64,000 nt of DNA from Martinezella calliandrae (GTDB lineage Bacteria > Pseudomonadota > Alphaproteobacteria > Rhizobiales > Rhizobiaceae): NCBI RefSeq assembly GCF_030272695.1, contig NZ_JARFYN010000039.1, forward strand, positions 1 to 64,000. The letters are read 5' to 3'. Made by a program: the position numbers and the translations under genes. Of this stretch, positions 42,925 to 51,853 are shown in pieces. The notes below the pieces were generated by a model. That model had not been told where the DNA came from and ran no database searches. It saw only the letters and a program-made list of their open reading frames with translations. Positions within the stretch are counted from its first letter, which is position 1. Each line of letters starts with the position of its first letter.

Positions 42925-44718
42925 ATGACCGGCACAGATAAACAGGCGAGCGGCAATCAGATGACAGGCGCGGAGATCGTGTTGCAGGCGCTCAAGGACA
43001 ATGGCGTCGAACACATCTTCGGTTATCCGGGCGGCGCGGTTTTGCCGATCTATGACGAAATTTTCCAGCAGGACGACATCCAGCACATCCTCGTGCGCCA
43101 CGAACAGGGCGCTGGCCATGCGGCGGAAGGCTATGCCCGCTCGACCGGCAAGGTCGGCGTCATGCTGGTCACTTCCGGTCCGGGCGCCACGAACGCCGTC
43201 ACGCCGCTGCAGGATGCATTGATGGATTCGATCCCGCTGGTCTGCCTGAGCGGCCAGGTTCCGACGACGCTGATCGGCTCCGACGCATTCCAGGAATGCG
43301 ATACGGTCGGCATCACGCGGCCTTGCACCAAGCACAATTGGCTGGTCAAGGATGTCAACAAGCTCGCCGCCGTCATCCATGAGGCTTTCCGCATCGCCCA
43401 GTCCGGCCGTCCGGGTCCTGTTGTCGTCGACATTCCGAAGGATGTTCAGTTCGCCACCGGCACCTATACACCGCCAGATGCGCGCGATGTCCAGAAGAGC
43501 TACCAGCCGAAGGTTCAGGGCGATCTCAACAGGATCACACAGGCCGTCGAACTGATGGCGAATGCGCGCCGGCCGATCATCTATTCCGGTGGCGGCGTCG
43601 TCAATTCCGGCCCGGAAGCCTCGAAGCTGTTGCGTGAGCTGGTAGAGCTGACGGGCTTCCCGATCACTTCGACGCTGATGGGCCTCGGCGCCTATCCGGC
43701 ATCCGGCAAGAACTGGCTCGGCATGCTCGGCATGCATGGTTCCTACGAGGCCAATATGGCGATGCATGATTGCGACGTCATGGTCTGCATCGGCGCGCGC
43801 TTCGACGACCGCATTACCGGCCGCCTGAATGCCTTTTCGCCGAATTCGAAGAAGATCCACATCGACATCGACCCGTCCTCGATCAACAAGAACGTTCACG
43901 TCGACATCGGCATCCTCGGGGATGTCGGCAATGTTCTGGAAGATATGGTTCGCCTGTGGCGGGCACTGTCCCATAAGCCCGCGGCCGATCGTCTTGGCGA
44001 CTGGTGGGCGAACATTGCGCGCTGGCGGGCACGCAATTCCTTCGCCTATAAGGCGAGTGACGATGTCATCATGCCGCAATATGCGATCCAGCGTCTCTAC
44101 GAGCTGACGAAGCACCGCGACACCTACATCACGACCGAAGTCGGCCAGCACCAGATGTGGGCGGCACAGTTCTACGGCTTCGAACAGCCGAACCGCTGGA
44201 TGACCTCGGGTGGCCTCGGCACCATGGGCTATGGCTTGCCGGCTGCTCTCGGCGTGCAAATCGCCCATCCGGAAAGCCTGGTCATCGATATTGCCGGCGA
44301 CGCCTCGATACAGATGTGCATTCAGGAAATGTCGGCGGCAATCCAGCACAATGCGCCGATCAAGATCTTCATCCTGAACAACCAGTATATGGGCATGGTG
44401 CGCCAATGGCAGCAGTTGCTGCACGGCAACCGCTTGTCGAACTCCTATACCGAGGCAATGCCGGATTTCGTCAAGCTGGCGGAGGCCTATGGCGCCGTCG
44501 GCCTGCGCTGTGAAAGGCCCGGCGATCTCGACGCTGCGATCCAGGAAATGATCGATGTCAAGAAGCCCGTCATCTTCGATTGCCGCGTTGCCAATCTCGC
44601 CAATTGCTTCCCGATGATCCCCTCGGGTAAGGCGCATAACGAGATGCTGTTGCCGGACGAAGCCACCGACGAAGCCGTCGCCAACGCCATCGACGCCAAG
44701 GGTCGGCAGCTCGTTTGA
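42925..44718 (+). CDS. ilvB: Acetolactate synthase, large (catalytic) subunit
   Basis: This 597-residue ThDP enzyme makes acetolactate or acetohydroxybutyrate for valine, leucine and isoleucine synthesis. Visible are GYPGGAVLPIYDEIF, the catalytic Glu in RHEQGAGHAAEGYAR, the FAD-binding middle (ITSTLMGLGAYP) and the ThDP motif GDASIQMCIQEMSAAIQHNAPIK..NN. The ATG at 42925 or 42961 could be used. It is the first gene after the attenuator and is followed by the regulatory subunit gene. Some annotations call this gene ilvI. Confidence 0.96.
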   Translation: MTGTDKQASGNQMTGAEIVLQALKDNGVEHIFGYPGGAVLPIYDEIFQQDDIQHILVRHEQGAGHAAEGYARSTGKVGVMLVTSGPGATNAVTPLQDALMDSIPLVCLSGQVPTTLIGSDAFQECDTVGITRPCTKHNWLVKDVNKLAAVIHEAFRIAQSGRPGPVVVDIPKDVQFATGTYTPPDARDVQKSYQPKVQGDLNRITQAVELMANARRPIIYSGGGVVNSGPEASKLLRELVELTGFPITSTLMGLGAYPASGKNWLGMLGMHGSYEANMAMHDCDVMVCIGARFDDRITGRLNAFSPNSKKIHIDIDPSSINKNVHVDIGILGDVGNVLEDMVRLWRALSHKPAADRLGDWWANIARWRARNSFAYKASDDVIMPQYAIQRLYELTKHRDTYITTEVGQHQMWAAQFYGFEQPNRWMTSGGLGTMGYGLPAALGVQIAHPESLVIDIAGDASIQMCIQEMSAAIQHNAPIKIFILNNQYMGMVRQWQQLLHGNRLSNSYTEAMPDFVKLAEAYGAVGLRCERPGDLDAAIQEMIDVKKPVIFDCRVANLANCFPMIPSGKAHNEMLLPDEATDEAVANAIDAKGRQLV

Positions 44719-44835
44719 TCGGATCGCCGGGGCACGGGAGAGTTGCCGCGTCCCGGGGCACTGGACCAAATCGTATTGTGATCAGCATCGCGCTGGCATC
44801 GTGAACATAAGAACCGAGGAAACGGAACAAGGACA

Positions 44836-45408
44836 ATGACCGCACACCTTCAACCCACGGGCTCCGCCTATTTCATTTCGCCCGAGACCGCCACGACCGA
44901 GAGCCATACGCTTTCGGTGCTGGTCGACAACGAGCCCGGCGTGCTTGCCCGCGTCATCGGTCTTTTCTCCGGTCGGGGCTACAACATCGAAAGCCTCACC
45001 GTTTCGGAGACCGAGCATCAGGCACATTTGTCGCGCATCACCGTCGTCACGCGCGGCACGCCGGCGGTGCTGGAGCAGATCAAGGCGCAGCTTGAGCGCA
45101 TCGTGCCCGTTCATCGTGTGGTCGACCTGACGGTACGCGCCCGCGATCTCGGCCAGGAGCGGCCGATCGAGCGCGAGGTGGCGCTGCTCAAAGTGGCTGG
45201 GAGCGGCGAGACCCGTGCCGAAACGCTGCGTCTGGCCGATGCGTTCCACGCCAAGGTCGTAGACGCTACGATCGAGCATTTCATTTTCGAAATCACCGGC
45301 AAATCCTCGAAAATCGACCAGTTCATCGCGATCATCAAGCCGCTCGGTCTGATCGAAGTCTGCCGCACCGGCATCGCCGCTATGAACCGCGGTCCGCAGG
45401 GGATGTAA
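44836..45408 (+). CDS. ilvH: Acetolactate synthase, small (regulatory) subunit
   Basis: IlvH/IlvN (190 aa) binds valine and gives feedback inhibition to the large subunit. It has an N-terminal ACT domain (HTLSVLVDNEPGVLARVIGLFSGRGYNIESL) and the C-terminal small-subunit domain (DATIEHFIFEITGKSSKIDQFI). It starts 117 bp after ilvB on the same strand, with GAGGAAACGGAACAAGGACA upstream, and should be in the same attenuated transcript. Confidence 0.96.
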   Translation: MTAHLQPTGSAYFISPETATTESHTLSVLVDNEPGVLARVIGLFSGRGYNIESLTVSETEHQAHLSRITVVTRGTPAVLEQIKAQLERIVPVHRVVDLTVRARDLGQERPIEREVALLKVAGSGETRAETLRLADAFHAKVVDATIEHFIFEITGKSSKIDQFIAIIKPLGLIEVCRTGIAAMNRGPQGM

Positions 45409-45493
45409 CGGACCTGCTGCGTTGACCGGTTTTCGGGCGTCGCGTGGGTTCTGAGCGCTCGGGGGCGCGCACCGTTTCAGGTAGGGTGGCAAG

Positions 45494-46534
45494 TTGGATT
45501 TTTCGACTGGAGAAGCTGCGACTGATATCGGTGAGAAGAGCTGGCATCCTCCGGCGGGTATGCGTCTCGGCGCCACGTTTTTTGTCCGCAATGCCGTTCC
45601 CTGGCTTGGTCAATATTTCGGCGGCCAGAAGATCGCGACGACGCTATCGCCAAGTATTGGCGGCGTGCTTTCCTGGGGTAGCCGTATGCCGGCAAAGACG
45701 GTGGCGGCGATCTCGCGATTGCGCGGATTGCCGCGCTGGCATCTCGAAGACGGTTTTTTGCGCTCGGTCGGCCTCGGCAAGGCTGGCGCCATCCCTTTTT
45801 CCATCGTGGTCGATGATCTCGGTCTACCGGTGGATGCAAGCCGGCCTTCGCGCCTTGAACGCCTGATCGCCGGCGCGGAAGATGTCACCGAGTTGGGCAA
45901 GACGATCCGCGAGCAGATCGTCCGCCATCGGCTCTCCAAATACAATCATCTGCCGCATAGGGCGCCCGTGATCGAGCCGACGACGAAGCGCCGCATCCTC
46001 CTGATCGATCAGGTCGTCGGCGATATTTCGGTCGGAAAGGCTCTAGGCTCGCACGCCTCGTTCGAGCGGATGCTCGCCGACGCGCAGAAAAGCGGCGCGC
46101 AATGTTTGATCCTGAGGCATCCTGATGTCATGGCCGGCCACCGCAAGGGCTATCTGGCGACGGAAACTGCCGGCAAGGCCGGAGCCATATTTCTCAATGA
46201 TATCGTATCAGCCGCATCGATCCTTGAGGTCGTTGACGAGGTCTGGACGGTCTCCAGCCCGCTCGGCTTCGATGCGCTGCTGCGCGGTATGCCGGTTCGC
46301 TGTTATGCCGCGCCCTTCTATGCCGGCTGGGGGGTGACGGAAGATCAATTCGGCGTCTACGCAAAGGCCTCGCTTGCAGGGCGTCGCGCCAAGCTGCGGA
46401 CTGTCGACCAGATCGCCGCAGCCGCCTTTTGGCGTTATCCGACCTATCGCAATCCGGCGGACTGGCGCCAGATCGATGTCTTCCAGGCGATCGAACTGAT
46501 CCTTGCGCAGCAGCGCTCGCAAGCCCGCAGTTAA
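45494..46534 (+). CDS. KpsC-like capsule polysaccharide glycosyltransferase, single module
   Basis: 346 residues. The sequence [21 protein letters not shown], then [35 protein letters not shown] and [32 protein letters not shown] matches one of the two beta-Kdo transferase-type modules of KpsC/LipA capsule proteins. Full KpsC is about twice as long with two modules, so this is a one-module form. No capsule genes are adjacent. TTG at 45494 is the earliest start; ATG at 45560 is an alternative. It may add an acidic sugar to a surface glycan. Confidence 0.82.
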   Translation: MDFSTGEAATDIGEKSWHPPAGMRLGATFFVRNAVPWLGQYFGGQKIATTLSPSIGGVLSWGSRMPAKTVAAISRLRGLPRWHLEDGFLRSVGLGKAGAIPFSIVVDDLGLPVDASRPSRLERLIAGAEDVTELGKTIREQIVRHRLSKYNHLPHRAPVIEPTTKRRILLIDQVVGDISVGKALGSHASFERMLADAQKSGAQCLILRHPDVMAGHRKGYLATETAGKAGAIFLNDIVSAASILEVVDEVWTVSSPLGFDALLRGMPVRCYAAPFYAGWGVTEDQFGVYAKASLAGRRAKLRTVDQIAAAAFWRYPTYRNPADWRQIDVFQAIELILAQQRSQARS

Positions 46535-47376
46535 AGCATCTCCAGCGATTTCTTTCGCGACGGCGGTGGAAATGCGGCGTCGAGGGTCGCCCAATCCTCA
46601 TCGGTGATATCGAGCGAGACGGCATCGCGGTTTTCTAATACCCGCTGCACATTGGAGGTCTTGGGAATGGCGATCACACCATCACGTTCCAGCAGAAAGG
46701 CAAGCGCGACCTGCGCCGGCGTTGCCTGATAGGTCTTGGCGATATGGATCAGCTCCGGATGATGCACTAGGCGGCCCTGTTCGATCGGCGAATAGGCCAT
46801 GATGGGGATGTTGCGTTCCTGGCACCAGGGCAGCAAATCATATTCGATGCCGCGCCGGCCGAGATTATAGAGCACCTGATTGGTGGCGACGTTGCCGCCG
46901 TCGGGAACTGCCAGCAGTTCCTCCATGTCGTCGACATCGAAATTCGAAACGCCCCAGGCGCCGATCTTGCCGGCGGCCTTCAGGGCTTCGAATGCAGCCA
47001 CCGTTTCGGCGAGCCGATATTCTCCGCGCCAGTGCAGCAGGTAGAGGTCGATGCGGTCGATTTTCATCCGCTTCAGGCTGCGTTCGCAAGCCTCGATCGC
47101 GCCCCTGCGACTCGCATTCATGGGGTAGACCTTGCTGACGACGAATACCTCGTCGCGCCGCCCCTCGATCGCCTGGCCGACGATTTCTTCCGCGCCGCCT
47201 TCGCCATACATTTCGGCGGTGTCGACCAGTGTCATGCCGAGATCGAGCCCCGCCCTCAGGCTAGCGATCTCGTCCTTAGCACGGGCGGCCTTTTCACCCA
47301 TATTCCACGTACCCTGGCCAAGTGCCGGAACCGCGGTGTCGGAGGGAAGAGTGACGGTCGGAATAGGGTCGTGCAT
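46531..47376 (-). CDS. Aldo/keto reductase
   Basis: This 281-residue NADPH-dependent TIM-barrel reductase has the AKR tetrad readable as D52 (VDTAEMYG), Y57, K82 (SKVYP) and H115 (LLHWRG). The cofactor loop is near [14 protein letters not shown]. It resembles the YeaE/methylglyoxal reductase group of AKRs. The four bases at its 3' end overlap the convergent KpsC-like stop. The physiological substrate is unknown. Confidence 0.88.
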   Translation of the reverse strand: MHDPIPTVTLPSDTAVPALGQGTWNMGEKAARAKDEIASLRAGLDLGMTLVDTAEMYGEGGAEEIVGQAIEGRRDEVFVVSKVYPMNASRRGAIEACERSLKRMKIDRIDLYLLHWRGEYRLAETVAAFEALKAAGKIGAWGVSNFDVDDMEELLAVPDGGNVATNQVLYNLGRRGIEYDLLPWCQERNIPIMAYSPIEQGRLVHHPELIHIAKTYQATPAQVALAFLLERDGVIAIPKTSNVQRVLENRDAVSLDITDEDWATLDAAFPPPSRKKSLEML

Positions 47377-47581
47377 GGCCTGTCCTCGCTGCTGAAGAGG
47401 CGAAGGATAGGTTCATTCGTGGGGATTTCAATCGACGCCTTTCATGTCACCATGACAATCATGCCATGGCATGAAAATCCTCGGCGAATTAGTGTTGCAT
47501 TACACAAGTGCCGCTGCGAGAGATGCACGTCACGGCATAGACGACCGCTTTCCAGCAAAGTGCGGTGTCCGGAGAGGTTTC

Positions 47582-48175
47582 ATGGCGCTGAATACATTCC
47601 TGGCTCTACTTTTGTTCGCGTTCACGACATCGATTACGCCTGGGCCTAACAATATGATGCTGTTCGCATCGGGCGTGAATTTCGGTTTCCGCCGCACGAT
47701 CCCGCATATGCTCGGCATAGGCGCCGGTTTTCTGTTGCTGCTGCTCGGCGTCGGGTTGGGTCTTGGCGCGCTGCTGCATACCGTGCCGCTGCTCTACACT
47801 GCGCTCAAGTTCGCCGGTGGGGCCTATCTCGTCTGGATCGCCTGGAAGATCGGCACCTCCCGCAGTCTCAGTGAGAAGGAAATCGGCGTCGAACCGATGA
47901 GTTTCCTGAGCGCCGCGGCCTTTCAATGGGTCAATCCCAAGGCCTGGGTGATGGCGGTGACCGCGATGGCGACATACACCAATCCGCAACTCTATCTCTT
48001 CAGCGTGCTGTTGGTCGGGCTTGCCTTTGCGGCAGTCAACATTCCCAGCGTTTCGACCTGGGCCGGTTTCGGCTCGGCGCTCCGCAACTGGCTTTCCGAC
48101 CCCGTTCGCCTCAAATGGTTCAACATCACCATGGCGGTCCTGCTGGTGCTCAGCCTTTGGCCGATGTTGAAGTAG
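47582..48175 (+). CDS. LysE/RhtB family amino acid exporter
   Basis: This 197-residue protein has six predicted helices and the LysE/RhtB signature SITPGPNNMMLFASGVNFGFRR. GGAYLVWIAWKIG and AFQWVNPKAWVMA follow. Such proteins export amino acids (Lys, Thr, homoserine lactone, Cys pathway). The substrate is not determined. The ATG at 47582 follows GGAGAGGTTTC. Downstream sequence is gene-poor. Confidence 0.88.
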   Translation: MALNTFLALLLFAFTTSITPGPNNMMLFASGVNFGFRRTIPHMLGIGAGFLLLLLGVGLGLGALLHTVPLLYTALKFAGGAYLVWIAWKIGTSRSLSEKEIGVEPMSFLSAAAFQWVNPKAWVMAVTAMATYTNPQLYLFSVLLVGLAFAAVNIPSVSTWAGFGSALRNWLSDPVRLKWFNITMAVLLVLSLWPMLK

Positions 48176-48530
48176 CGACGGTGCCGGTTTTCTATCTTCT
48201 CGATGAGTTTGCGGCGCTCGGTCATTCGATCCGATCGAGCGCGCAATGGGACTGATGGCTGGCTGCGGAGTTCAGCATTGGCCGATCCTGCAAGAAGTCC
48301 ACCAGCTCCGCGCTACATACGTAAAAAGGACAGGGACGTTTCTGTCCATTGCCAGCCTTCCTTCAGCTCTTCGGTGTCAACGACATCGAGACGGCGGAAT
48401 TGGTCGGCAATGACTGCCGACCAGCTCCTTGAAACGCTCAAGGTCATCAAGGCTACGCTGGCGTGAGGCAGGCTGTTAACCTCATCAACGCCAATCGCCT
48501 TCGTCACGACATCGCGGATTCAAAGCCTCG
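48176..48530. other. Gene-poor stretch after the LysE gene
   Basis: Only short overlapping frames on both strands, none with a recognised family or a convincing start. It marks the change from conserved chromosome to the accessory-looking part of the window. Confidence 0.4.
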
Positions 48531-49364
48531 TTAGCTATCAACTGCCTGCAGCAACTCGCGCTCTTTTGTGGCGTCGACCACTTGAATGTCGCTTGCGCGA
48601 AATTGATCAATAGCTTCCCGGAATGCTCGCTGCCGCAACGAAGGGCCGGTCGGTCCTTCGACCGCAAAAACGATATGGCGCGGAAGCACCTGCTTCAGCC
48701 GGTTAATTGTAAACAGCCACTTATTTCCGTGATCAAGGATGCGAGTGGGGTCGTCTTGTCCCAGGTAGATCGGCTTCAGAATTTTAACAGGTTTGTCATC
48801 GACTATCTCAACAAACGGAAATGTCGCCGAGTAGACGCCGTCATTGAACGAACGCTTTTTGAAGTTTCGGTCGATCTCCCGGAGCTTAAGCATGTTGCGA
48901 ACATGCCGCTCCAAGAGCCCTTCCCGGTAGACCGAACTCGCGAAATTCCTTCCCACATAGTAGTCAAACAGCTCATCAAGCTTATTTTTCGGACTATCCG
49001 TCATCGCGAAACGAACTTCGCTAAACCGTATAATGCCTTCACGGTCTTTGGTTAGCGCGTGGAACAGATGATCCGCATTATCAGTGAGCTTGAACTCGAA
49101 ACGGGTCTGCCCGTTACCATTATGACCTGCGATATCTTTGATCCGCGTCAGCTCAGCATGATAGTTTTTCAACACCGCACGGATAGTCGCTGCTTCGACG
49201 CTATCGAAGAAGCTTGTTAATCTGCCCAGGCGCTTAGTCTCGAGCCTAAAGTCGAGATAGCTCATACGCGGCGCGACGAGCACAATTCCGATGTTAGCGA
49301 ACTCTTCCGTCTCAACATGAGGCTGGAAACGGATTATCGCATAGCTTATTGCATGCTTTTTCAT
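48531..49364 (-). CDS. DUF3037 family protein
   Basis: This 277-residue protein begins KKHAISYAIIRFQPHVETEEFANIGIVLVAP, the DUF3037 hallmark, followed by a helical region and a C-terminal KERELLQAV tail. DUF3037 genes usually form a two-gene unit with a HipA-like kinase upstream. Here the ATG at 49364 overlaps a TAA (TAATG) that ends an upstream frame, but that partner is only a fragment. The function is unknown; the pairing suggests a toxin-antitoxin-like or defence-associated module. Confidence 0.75.
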   Translation of the reverse strand: MKKHAISYAIIRFQPHVETEEFANIGIVLVAPRMSYLDFRLETKRLGRLTSFFDSVEAATIRAVLKNYHAELTRIKDIAGHNGNGQTRFEFKLTDNADHLFHALTKDREGIIRFSEVRFAMTDSPKNKLDELFDYYVGRNFASSVYREGLLERHVRNMLKLREIDRNFKKRSFNDGVYSATFPFVEIVDDKPVKILKPIYLGQDDPTRILDHGNKWLFTINRLKQVLPRHIVFAVEGPTGPSLRQRAFREAIDQFRASDIQVVDATKERELLQAVDS

Positions 49365-49909
49365 TATCGTTCCCAAAACGCCTGCACTTCATATCGTTCG
49401 AGGATAGCTTCGACGCGATCCATTGATAAACCGATTTCGATCGGGCGGCGACCGCAGTCCTCCGAACGGCGACGATGGGGTCGGATGCTGAAGCTTTTGC
49501 TAAACCAAGCCAAAACCTGACGGTTCGCACACGGCCCCTAACAGGACAAGGAGGTTCGCATCGCATATCAGCAGCTTTGCGCCCCCTTCTCGGTCGTAGA
49601 GCCTGCAGCGAAGTCTGCCCGAAAGCAAACATCAGATTGATTCCGGCGCGACAGCATCTGTGCGCCATCGGCAATCGTCAGTCGGTTCGAAGCTATTTCT
49701 TCAACGCCACCGAATTGTCGTGATGGCCGACCGCTAGCAGTAATATCCGCCACAGATCGGTCGCAGTAGGGGCACATCCGTCCTTCGAGCGGACGTTTCC
49801 ACGGATGCTGGGATTTTCCAGATACTTGAAACCGTGCCGTGCTCTTTATGCAACATACCCAATACGAAAAGGGCTAGTGAACGCGATAGCCGAGCTAGCT
49901 TTTTTGCCA
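49365..49909. other. Decayed partner gene and gene-poor sequence
   Basis: On the minus strand a frame ending MDRVEAILERYEVQAFWER stops at 49364-49366, overlapping the DUF3037 start. Upstream of about 49480 the frame loses any coding character, so it is the C-terminal scrap of a longer gene, by context a HipA-like kinase. The rest, up to the SLC13 stop, holds no convincing gene. Confidence 0.45.
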
Positions 49910-51724
49910 TCAGTGGAACGGCCAATAGAGGGGAGTGACAATGACGGTCACTGCTAGCGTCCAGGCCAGGACAACGAGGCCGAGTTTCCAGAAGTCGCCG
50001 AACTTGTAGCCGCCCGGCCCATAGACCATCAGGCTCACGCCGTTGGCGAACGGGGTCAGGAAGGAGGCGCTCGCCCCCATCGCCACGCTCATCACCATCG
50101 GCAGCGCCGACACGTGCATGTCGCTTGCTGCCGCAAGCGCGATCGGCATCGTCACCAGGGCCGTCGAGGTATTGGAGATGAACTGCGTGATTAGGGTTGC
50201 CGCAAGGAAGAGACCTACGAGCACGGCGATCGGACCGAAGCCGCCGAGTATGGTTACGATCTGGTTGCCGATCATCTCGGCGGCGCCGCTCTTCTCCATG
50301 GCCCGCGCGGGCGCGATCATGGCGCCGATCAGGAGGACGGTATTCCAGTCGAGGCCGCGATAGACCTGCGGCAGGCGCACGACGCCGGTGACTACGACGA
50401 GACACGCGCAAAGCAGACACGCGATCGGCGCCGGCATGATATTGAAGACCAGGAGCACCACCAGCAGCGCCATGATCGCAAAGAGGCGCTTTGCGCCCCG
50501 GCCGAGCGCCACGGCCTGCACGCGGACCTCGTCGGGCGAGTCGATGACCAGCAGTTGGGCGCTGGACAGGTATCGCTCCAGGGCGGGCCAGCTGCCCTGG
50601 AGCAGCAGGTGGTCGCCCGAACGCAGCGTGAGCCGCGGGCGGACCAGTTCGGCGCCGCCGCGCTGTACGGCCAGCACCATCACCTCGTGGTCCTTGCTGG
50701 TCATGCCCGGGAATACCGTGCTTCCGATCAAGGCCGACCGCTCGGGGACGACGACCTCGGCAAGGCCGGAGTCGCGCGATAGAAGGACGTCGCCCAGCGC
50801 CGCCTTGTCGCCGTGCTCGCGCACCTCCAGCTGCAGGTCGGCGGCCATGCGGTCGACCTCATGGCCGTCACCGCGGACGAGGATCAGGTCTCCGGTATCG
50901 AGCAGGTCGCGTTCGAGCGGACGGCCATCCTTGCAATCGAGGAAGGCGACGGCGCGCAGACCGGCATACCGGCCGAGGTCGACAGCCTTGCGCGACGTAC
51001 CAATAAGAGCCGAGGTGGCGGACACCGCCAGCTGGTGCAGCCCGTGCTCGAGGTTGTAATGCTGAACGAGCGTTTGGGCATGGCCGCTGAAGTCGGCGGG
51101 AATGGACTCGCTCCGCCGGTCGGGCAGCAGGCGCTTCCCGAACAACATGACGATGATGATCGACCCGACGAGCTGCGGGATGCCGAGCACTGACCACTCG
51201 AAGAAGCCGATATGACCGACGCCCATCTCTTCCGCCTGCGTGGCGGCGATGACGTTGACCGGAGAGCCGAGCAGCGTCAGCTTGGCGCCCTTCAGACACG
51301 CCAGCGCCAGCGGGATCATCAGGTGCGACGGCGCAATACCAGTCCGGACCGCGATGGTGACGGTCACCGGCAGCATGGCGGCGACGGCCCCGTTCATGCC
51401 GATCAGCGCACTGAAGATCGCGGCGACGACCGAAAGCGCCACCAGCAGCATCATCTCGCTGGCACCGCTGAGACGCAGGAGAAGCTGGCCCGCCCAGGCG
51501 CCGACCCCAGTCGTCTCGACGGCGACCGCGATGGCGAGCAACGCGGCGATCAGGATCACCACGGGGTCACCGAAGCCGGTCAGAGCCTCGGGCATGGTGA
51601 GGACACCGGTGAAGAAGAGCGCCAGGGATGCCCCGATTGCGACCACGACCGCAGGCACCGGGTTCCAGGCAAACAGTACCAGCGCCAGGCCAATGATCGA
51701 CAATGTGATCGCGATATGGTTCAC
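49910..51724 (-). CDS. SLC13-type permease with central TrkA_C domains
   Basis: This 604-residue protein has an N-terminal membrane half (about 1-205, with SALIGMNGAVAAMLPV and LLGSPVNVIAATQAEEMG). Two soluble TrkA_C/RCK_C-like domains follow (about 215-400, with LIGTSRKAVDL and GDHLLLQGSWPALERYL), then a second membrane half ending in SVAMGASASFLTPFANGVSLMVYGPGGY. This is the DASS/CitMHS architecture used for sulfate, dicarboxylates or other anions. It is the last gene of the lctP-ggt operon, 129 bp after ggt. The substrate is unknown. Confidence 0.87.
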   Translation of the reverse strand: MNHIAITLSIIGLALVLFAWNPVPAVVVAIGASLALFFTGVLTMPEALTGFGDPVVILIAALLAIAVAVETTGVGAWAGQLLLRLSGASEMMLLVALSVVAAIFSALIGMNGAVAAMLPVTVTIAVRTGIAPSHLMIPLALACLKGAKLTLLGSPVNVIAATQAEEMGVGHIGFFEWSVLGIPQLVGSIIIVMLFGKRLLPDRRSESIPADFSGHAQTLVQHYNLEHGLHQLAVSATSALIGTSRKAVDLGRYAGLRAVAFLDCKDGRPLERDLLDTGDLILVRGDGHEVDRMAADLQLEVREHGDKAALGDVLLSRDSGLAEVVVPERSALIGSTVFPGMTSKDHEVMVLAVQRGGAELVRPRLTLRSGDHLLLQGSWPALERYLSSAQLLVIDSPDEVRVQAVALGRGAKRLFAIMALLVVLLVFNIMPAPIACLLCACLVVVTGVVRLPQVYRGLDWNTVLLIGAMIAPARAMEKSGAAEMIGNQIVTILGGFGPIAVLVGLFLAATLITQFISNTSTALVTMPIALAAASDMHVSALPMVMSVAMGASASFLTPFANGVSLMVYGPGGYKFGDFWKLGLVVLAWTLAVTVIVTPLYWPFH

Positions 51725-51853
51725 GGTCTCACCGGAGTTAGCCAGCGCGGCGTGCCGGGCGCCTGCCGGATGTCATGGCTTGACGGCGACGGGTTCAGTG
51801 CGCTCGACATGCACATACGCTCCCTTCCGCTTGCGCATCGTCTTTCGGGCGGT

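Noticed and set aside
42865-44769. 634-codon open frame opposite ilvB
   Set aside because: Covers the ilvB coding region in antisense; composition is Arg/His/Asp-heavy and no motif is present.
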